Source: Gnetum montanum (Eukaryota; Streptophyta; Gnetopsida; Gnetales; Gnetaceae). From it: a stretch of 64,000 bases of DNA. The position numbers were made by a program, and so were the translations under genes. The stretch is from positions 136,813-200,812 of the forward strand of contig MNCI01004986.1 in NCBI GenBank assembly GCA_015680685.1, read 5' to 3'. Shown here piece after piece: positions 57,741 to 64,000 of this stretch (positions are counted from its first letter, which is position 1; every line of letters begins with the position of its first letter). Below the pieces are notes generated by a model that was not told the origin of the DNA, ran no database searches, and saw only the letters and a list, made by a program, of their open reading frames with translations.

Positions 57741-59165
57741 AATGAGCCCTTCTTGGGGGAGTTGAATCTATCTTACACTTTCAATTTTAAAATGATGAAA
57801 ACTTAAGCAAAATGTAACATCCTTATTAATTATTTATAAAATGCCATAAATAATTACTAGAAATGCTAGAAAACCCCACGGATCTCGATTTAACCTTGAT
57901 TTAGAAATTCAAAAGGAAGCCCTAAAATAGGTAAATATTATTAATTAGAAGCATAAATATAGTAGAGCAATATACAAAAGAAAAATTTTATATTACTCAC
58001 ATACATAATTGAATAAAATTTATTTAGAGAAAATTGGGAATTTGCATAGTCATAAAAATATAAATATAAAAATCATACTATTTGAATCCTAAAATAGTAC
58101 ACAAAGTAATGATTTCAATAACACTTGTTTCACTTCAATCTGACCTCTAAAGATGAAGATACTCACAATTGAAATTTATGAAATTAAATAATACAATTAA
58201 AAATAATAATAAAACGATATTAATATATAGTAAATAGTAAAATATAGCACATGTTGAAATAAAAAATGATCTTTGCAATGTCACAATCCAAATGGCATAG
58301 ACAACAATTTTATATCTATTAGACTTTAATATTTATTCACAAAAATAGATAATTTTCATTTAACGTATTCAAAAAGTATACAAAGTTTCTATTTTACATA
58401 AATACAAAATATATAGAAATTATTTTTCAAGTTTAGAAAGTTCATGTTGTAGAAATTGATCCATCTTTCATTTCATGTTCCTATTTCAATGATTCCATGG
58501 CTACGTTGGGCATTCTATGTCGAAATGATGAATGAGTTAAAACCTCTCAAATAAGAAAGGTTATTTTATTTTCCTTTTCATTAACCATAAGGGTTTTGGG
58601 TTAAAAGTTTCAAGATATGGGTTAGGCAAAGGTTTCCAATAAAATATTCAAAAATGTTTCAAAGTCCAGAAGTGCCACAACTTTTCCAAAATTCCAAAAG
58701 AAATCCAAAAATTAAAAGAATGTAAATTTTATCTACGCATCTTTGAAGGCTAGCTTTTGGTTATCCTCATTGCCAAAGGAATATATCCACAGGTCTTGGA
58801 ATAACCTCACTACTATTATCAAATTATTCTTTTAATTATTTAATGTCCAAAAATATCACAAAATTTTCCAACAACAATCCAAAGAGCATATATTTTATAT
58901 GGGCATCTTCGAAGGCTACGTTTTGGTTATCTTTATTGCTAAAGGGACATCCCGACAAGTCTTGAAATAACCTCACTACTATCATTAGATTATCCTCATG
59001 ACCCCAAACAAGCCACTCATGGTTGAGTCTTGACAATAGCCTTACCACTAATTTTTTCAATGGCCAAGGTACACATATCATTAGAATGATAGGTATTAAC
59101 TATGCCTCATCATATGCCACTAGACTTAATTACTCAATGCCATGGTCTTAGTTACTTTCTAGCCT
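57741..59165. other. Intergenic DNA with one tandem repeat
   Basis: AT-rich, no gene recognised. Two diverged units at about 58680-58845 and 58850-59015 share 'gcatctttgaaggcta'/'gcatcttcgaaggcta', 'ttttggttatc' and 'aataacctcactactat'. Confidence 0.6.
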
Positions 59166-59220
59166 CACATGAACTTACGAATCAAAATCCAAGATAGGAA
59201 ATCCATCCAAACCCTTGTTC

Positions 59221-60067
59221 CAAGGCAAGAAGGAGTTCCGCACGGAAGTGACCACCATTGGGCAGGTGCAGCACGTCAACGTTGTGCAACTTCTCGGCTT
59301 TTGCTGCGAGCGCCAGCACCGCCTGCTCCTGTACGAGTTCATGCCCAATGGCTCCCTTGCGTCGCGGCTTCCAGGTAGCGGTGGGCACGGCACGCGCTCT
59401 GGAGTACCTGCACGAATAGTGCCGCCATCGCATAATCCACTGCGATATCAAGCCCAAGAACATTCTTCTGGATGCCCAATTCCATGCCAAGTTCGCCGAT
59501 TTCGGCCTGGCCAAGATGATGGGCCGCGATTTCAGCAAGGTCCTGACCAGCATGGGTGGCACGCGTGGGTATTTGGCGCCCGAGTGGGTTTCGGGGCAGC
59601 CCATCACGGCCAAGGCCAACGTTTACAGCTTCGGCATGACGCTGCTGGAGATGGTGACCCGACGACGCAACGTTGGCAGGGGAGGCGGCGGGTCAAATAG
59701 CTTCTTTGTTGCATGGGCAGCATCCGAAATCAGCGCCGAAAAAGCCATGGTTGTGATGGACCCTCGCTTGGCGGGAGATGCGAGCATGGACGAAGAGCAG
59801 GTCACAAGGGTGGCTTGCATGGCGTTGTGGTGTGTTCAGGATGACGCCGATGCGAGGCCGTCCATGAGTGACGTGGTGAAGGTGCTTCAAGGACTTGCTC
59901 AGCCTCCTGACGTGCCGCCGCCTGTGCCGCCTTTGTTAATGCAGGCTTCCCTTGTTCACGGGGATGATAATGGCTCTCCACCTAGTGTTGTCTTCTTCTG
60001 GGATCATGAATCCTATGCCCAGGACAAGAATGACGAGGAGCAAGAGGACTTCATCCACCATGACTAA
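59221..60067 (+). pseudogene. Receptor kinase 3' pseudogene (duplicate of 35528-36412)
   Basis: Very close to the intact gene from 'caaggc' to the stop. It begins mid-kinase, so it lacks the lectin, SLG, PAN and membrane parts, the Gly loop and the catalytic Lys. A 38-base deletion near 59370 (relative to 35676-35713) shifts the frame, and a CAG-to-TAG change ends 'LEYLHE' at about 59416. HCDIKPKN shows Glu-to-Lys. DFGLAK and APEW remain. The 184-codon open stretch 59516-60067 is the leftover C-terminal half. Confidence 0.92.
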
Positions 60068-60774
60068 ACAGTAAACACCATGGTAACTCCAGAAACAATG
60101 ACATGCAGAGGATGCTTTTAAGTATTATTCTTTAAGCTGAAGATGCACATCTATTTTTGTTGCATACAATAGTACTTAACTACTTTGTTGAATACATTGT
60201 TGTATTTGGATGAATATAATATGTAGGTAAGAGATCTTAGTGTACCATAGAAGTAATAAAATTTAAGCGTTTGACTTTTATCAATCAAATAAAATATGTT
60301 TCAAGTGTGTTTATTATAGAATTGAAAGTGGAATATGGATTCAACTTTCTCAAGAAGACCACATTTACAGGTTGTGCATATAAGAAGCTCTTAAAGATGA
60401 GTCACATGTGTTTCTTTATTGTGCTATGACTACCAATGATTTTATAACAGGCACTTAACCATTGATATGGTAATTAATTACTAATTTGACTTTGTTGCCA
60501 AGCCGATTTGATTAGCATGTCAAATCTTTCTGATTTTTTATGAATTTGGGCAATTAATCACTTAAAGTACCCCCACTCTAATTACTTTGAAAAATAAAAT
60601 AAAATTTAAATCATATAATTAGGAAAATAATGAAACAAAATAAAACAACCTTAGTATAATCTCACCACAACTTGAAAACACTACATTCTCTTTTGCCAAC
60701 TTGTTGCTATGTTTACCTTATTCCCATTACATCTTTTTGTAGCAGGTTTTAGTTTTGATTCTTGATATTGCAAG
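60068..60774 (+). repeat. Duplicate of the kinase 3' flank
   Basis: It matches 36413-37119 nearly throughout. AATAAA is at 60255-60260. Confidence 0.92.
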
Positions 60775-61165
60775 TGATGAGCAATGAGTAGTCTTACTCT
60801 CAACTATATGAATCACAAGCATTGCACTAGTGATTAGGTCAAATTCCATGGACTTTACCTCTATAAATGCCAATAGCAAAGATAGTGGCCTAAGGATGTG
60901 ATCCTTGTCTTTTTGGCTTCACATGTATAGGTGTAAGTGTATGGTGAAATGTATGCCAAGGCACATGTATAGGTCTAAGTGTGAAATAAAGTGGTTAATT
61001 GTTAAGTAATCTAAGTAACTATCTAATGCCTTAGTCTATTTCCTAACATAAGTATCAAGGCCCACCTTTAGTACACATCTTTAACTCATTATGACAAGAT
61101 TGGGTTACCAAGTGTTAAGCTTCTCGGCATACCAAGTGATAACACTGTTAAGGATTACCAAGCAT
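60775..61165 (-). mobile_element. Duplicate of the minus-strand LTR fragment
   Basis: It matches 37120-37546 with one deletion of about 40 bases near 60968. Confidence 0.8.
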
Positions 61166-61166
61166 A

Positions 61167-63509
61167 TGCTCTCGAGGTAGTTGATCTTATGTGTATTATT
61201 TAAGTGTATTAACTACATGAATGTAAAGTGCATGAAAATAAACATTAATATATTTTGAGTATTGCAAGGAGTTTTAAGAATGGTCTTTATTGTCATCATG
61301 TCAAGGTGTCCAAGTACATTGATGCTAGACTAAAGATCTGTAAAATCCTTAAAGTCCTACTGCGAGCACTTATTGTTCAGCATGAGGAAGGAAAGGGGCC
61401 ATCCATGTGCAACGTGGTGCTCCAAGGAGTGGCCCAGCCTCTTGAGGTGCTGCCATCTGTTCCGTCGTGGATGCAGGTTGTTGTCGGCTTTCGTTGACGC
61501 GGAAGATGCTTTTTTGTCCAGTCTTGTCTTCTTCTGTGATGCACCACAAGAATGCTCAAGACCAGGGCCAAGCCAGGTGGATGAGACGATTCCTGTATAA
61601 ACGTTAATTACAGCAGTGTTTCCTTGCCGTTTTCTTTACTCAGCAAATGTTATTCAAAGTTTAGAAATCAGGCGCAATAATATACAGACTACTACGTGAT
61701 TGTGTCATATTGCTGTCCTATTACGACCCATTATGATCTTGTTAAATTGGTGTGATATTACAACTCATTCTTGTATGCATTGACAGATGGCTCAATGATA
61801 AAAGAAAAGTTTATCCAGCATAGGCAGCTTCATAGTTATCCATTGTTAATGATAAGAGTTTATCCAACACACAACCACCCAGGTTATTGTGGACAAAGAA
61901 GGGATCAATGTCCATCACTATTCATATGCGTGAACATTGAATGTAGAGGGGCAATTTATCCAACCACAATGACCCAGAGAGGGAGCAATTTATCAACACA
62001 CAATGACCGAGATGATTCTGGATTCTAAACAAAGATGCAATCAACATTATCGTGTTAGAGATGTGATCAACATTATCCTCAGGTATGCATAGCTGGTCTT
62101 TCCTCTGTGGCATACAAAAAATAAATTAAATTTTCTGAAATATCATCTTTCTAAAAGCCGTTTGACCATGTGTGCGATGATTGATTTGAATGCGGTGAAA
62201 TATATCTGGACAGAAACGGGTAGGTATGATGCTGCAGAAGCTGGTATGTATGATGCCGCATGAAACGATGGTCAATAAATGAGATATTGGGCTAGGTATG
62301 TTGCTGCAGAAGCTGGTATGTATGATGCCGCATGAAACGATGGTCAATAAATGAGATATTGGGCTATGGAATTGTATGGACAAAACATCATTCACGCTTT
62401 TATCATAGTTCACAATTCCAAATTTTCATTTTGGAAAAATATTTTGTTGTTCGATGCAACAAAGGGCCTTGAGCATGCTATCAATTTAATGCATAAATTA
62501 TGCATTTAATGCAGTCTTGTCTTCTTGTGAAATCACGATGACTGCGCGATGTACCACGAGAATGCTCAAGACCAGGAGCAGGTGGATGAGAGGATTTTCA
62601 TATAAACGTTAATTGCAACAGTGTTTCCTTTCCATTTTCTTTACTCAGCAAATGTTATTCAAAGTTTAGAAATGAGGCGCTATAATTAGACTACTACGTT
62701 TATTCCATTTTATAATGACTGTGACATATTGTTGTCCTATTACAATCCATTACGATCCTGTTGGATTGGTGTCATATTACAACTCATTTTTGAATGCACT
62801 GACATATGCCTCAATGATAAAAAGAAAGTTTATCCAGCATAGGCAGCTTCATAATTATCCATTGTTAATGATAAGAGTTTATCCAACACACAACCACCCA
62901 GGTTATTGTGGACAAAGAAAGGATCAATGTCCATAGCTATTCATAACATTGAATGTAGAGGGAGAAATTTATCCAACACAATGACCCAGATGATTTGGAT
63001 TCTAAACAGAGATGCAATCCACATGATTTGGATTCTAAACAGAGATGCAAACATTATACTGTTAGAGATGTGATCAACATTATCCTTAGTATGCATGGCT
63101 TGTCTTTCCTGTGTGGCATAAAAAAATAAATTAAATTTTCTAAAATATTATCTTTGTGAAAGCAGTTTGACCATGTGTGCGATGATTGATTGATTTTAAT
63201 GCGGTGAAATATATCGGGCCAGAAAGTGGTAGGTATATGCATGAACATTAAATGTAGAGGAGAAATTTATTCAACACAATGACTCAGATGATTTGGATTC
63301 TAAACAGAGATGCGATCAACATTATACTGTTACAAATGTGATCAACATTATCCTTAGTATGCTTGGCTTGTCTTTCCCGTGTGGCATAAAAAAATAAATT
63401 AAATTTTCTAAAATATTATCTTTGTGAAAGCAGTTTAACCATGTGTGCGATGATTGATTTGAATGCGGTGAAATATATCCAGGACAGAAACCGGTATGCC
63501 GCATGAAAC
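61167..63509 (+). repeat. Third copy of the kinase-tail-derived repeat array
   Basis: It matches the 37551 and 39931 units from 'ggtagttgat' onward, with a monomer ending near 62512, a second to about 63240 and a partial third to about 63509. It has no viral DNA. Internal tandems: 72-base units at 62221-62292 and 62293-62364, and shorter ones near 61950-62010 and 62990-63050. Confidence 0.88.
61290..61600 (+). pseudogene. Kinase C-terminal tail remnant, copy 3
   Basis: 'HVKVSKYIDARLKICKIL' and 'GPSMCNVVLQGVAQPLEV' match copies 1 and 2 but with different small deletions and a frameshift after 'VPSWMQVVVG'. It retains 'ttcttctgtgatgc' where the other copies have the TGA. Confidence 0.7.
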
Positions 63510-64000
63510 CATGGTCAATAAATGAGCCATTGTGCTATGGAATTGTATTCAAGGACAAAAAAGGCATTAGCTTTTATCATAGTTCACAGTTTCCAAATTT
63601 TCATTTTGGAAAAATATTTTGTCGTTGTATGCAACTAACGGCCTAGAGCATGCTATGAATTTAATGCGTGAATTATGCATTTTTCTAATTTTTGTGTGTA
63701 AAATATGCTTTCTAAAATTTGAAAAGCATCTAAAAATGTACGAAGATATAGAAACGCATCATGACAAAATTTAGCTAAGTTATATATATTAAATATATTA
63801 AAATGAAATGAGCTTTATTATGTCTAAAGACCTATAGGATGTATTGGCGAGATATTACATTTTCATGAAAAACATAGATAGGCTCTACAAATTGACAAAG
63901 CACACCAATAAGGCATCAAAAACAAAGCATACAAGTTTTTTGTTGTAATATTATAACATTTCTCAAATGGGTACTCATAGCACATTTAAGGGCTTTTGAT
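63510..64000 (+). repeat. Host repeat matching 57237-57740
   Basis: It continues to the window edge. It gives the likely arrangement of the site before the viral cluster was present. Confidence 0.9.

Overview
The window is nuclear DNA of a large-genome seed plant. The signs are AT-rich intergenic DNA, nested and badly decayed Ty3/gypsy LTR retrotransposons, a caulimovirid-type endogenous pararetrovirus, and one plant-specific receptor kinase gene with a single long intron. A conifer or other gymnosperm fits the slow decay of repeats, but that is an inference; no sequence search was possible. The only protein gene that looks intact is a G-type lectin S-receptor-like kinase (exons 29677-30091 and 34338-36412, 829 residues).

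Region 1 (1-23112) is a stack of retrotransposons. A minus-strand Athila/Tat-like fragment (PBS and LTR at about 4155-4506, gag at about 2280-4036, piece of a third ORF at about 2030-2250) is interrupted by a plus-strand relative with LTRs at 4507-5452 and 22156-23107 and a perfect CCAAG target duplication. That element is itself interrupted, inside its third ORF, by a chromodomain Ty3/gypsy element at about 15616-21265. All their coding regions are broken, largely by changes that look like C-to-T or G-to-A decay.

Region 2 (23113-36412) is the receptor kinase locus. It begins with a repeated promoter plus signal-peptide module and a broken exon-1 pseudogene (to about 25490), continues through more LTR/gag debris (25600-27080), and ends with the intact gene behind a duplicated 230-base upstream segment.

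Region 3 (36413-64000) is a segmental duplication of the 3' end of the kinase gene. The segment 35528 to about 39570 recurs at 59221 to about 63080, with a kinase pseudogene at 59221-60067. Both copies carry tandem repeats derived from the tail of another kinase paralog. A 15-kb mosaic of an endogenous pararetrovirus (42008-57236) sits inside one of these repeats; the uninterrupted version of the site is visible at about 63085-63520. The viral DNA contains direct and inverted partial copies of one genome: leader and promoter, N-terminal ORF, movement protein, coat protein with zinc knuckle, aspartic protease, reverse transcriptase and RNase H. None is intact.

Six single N characters (18363, 18411, 44051, 44352, 46808, 52714) sit at odd joins, so several of the finest rearrangements may be assembly artefacts. 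I found no tRNA, rRNA or CRISPR feature.
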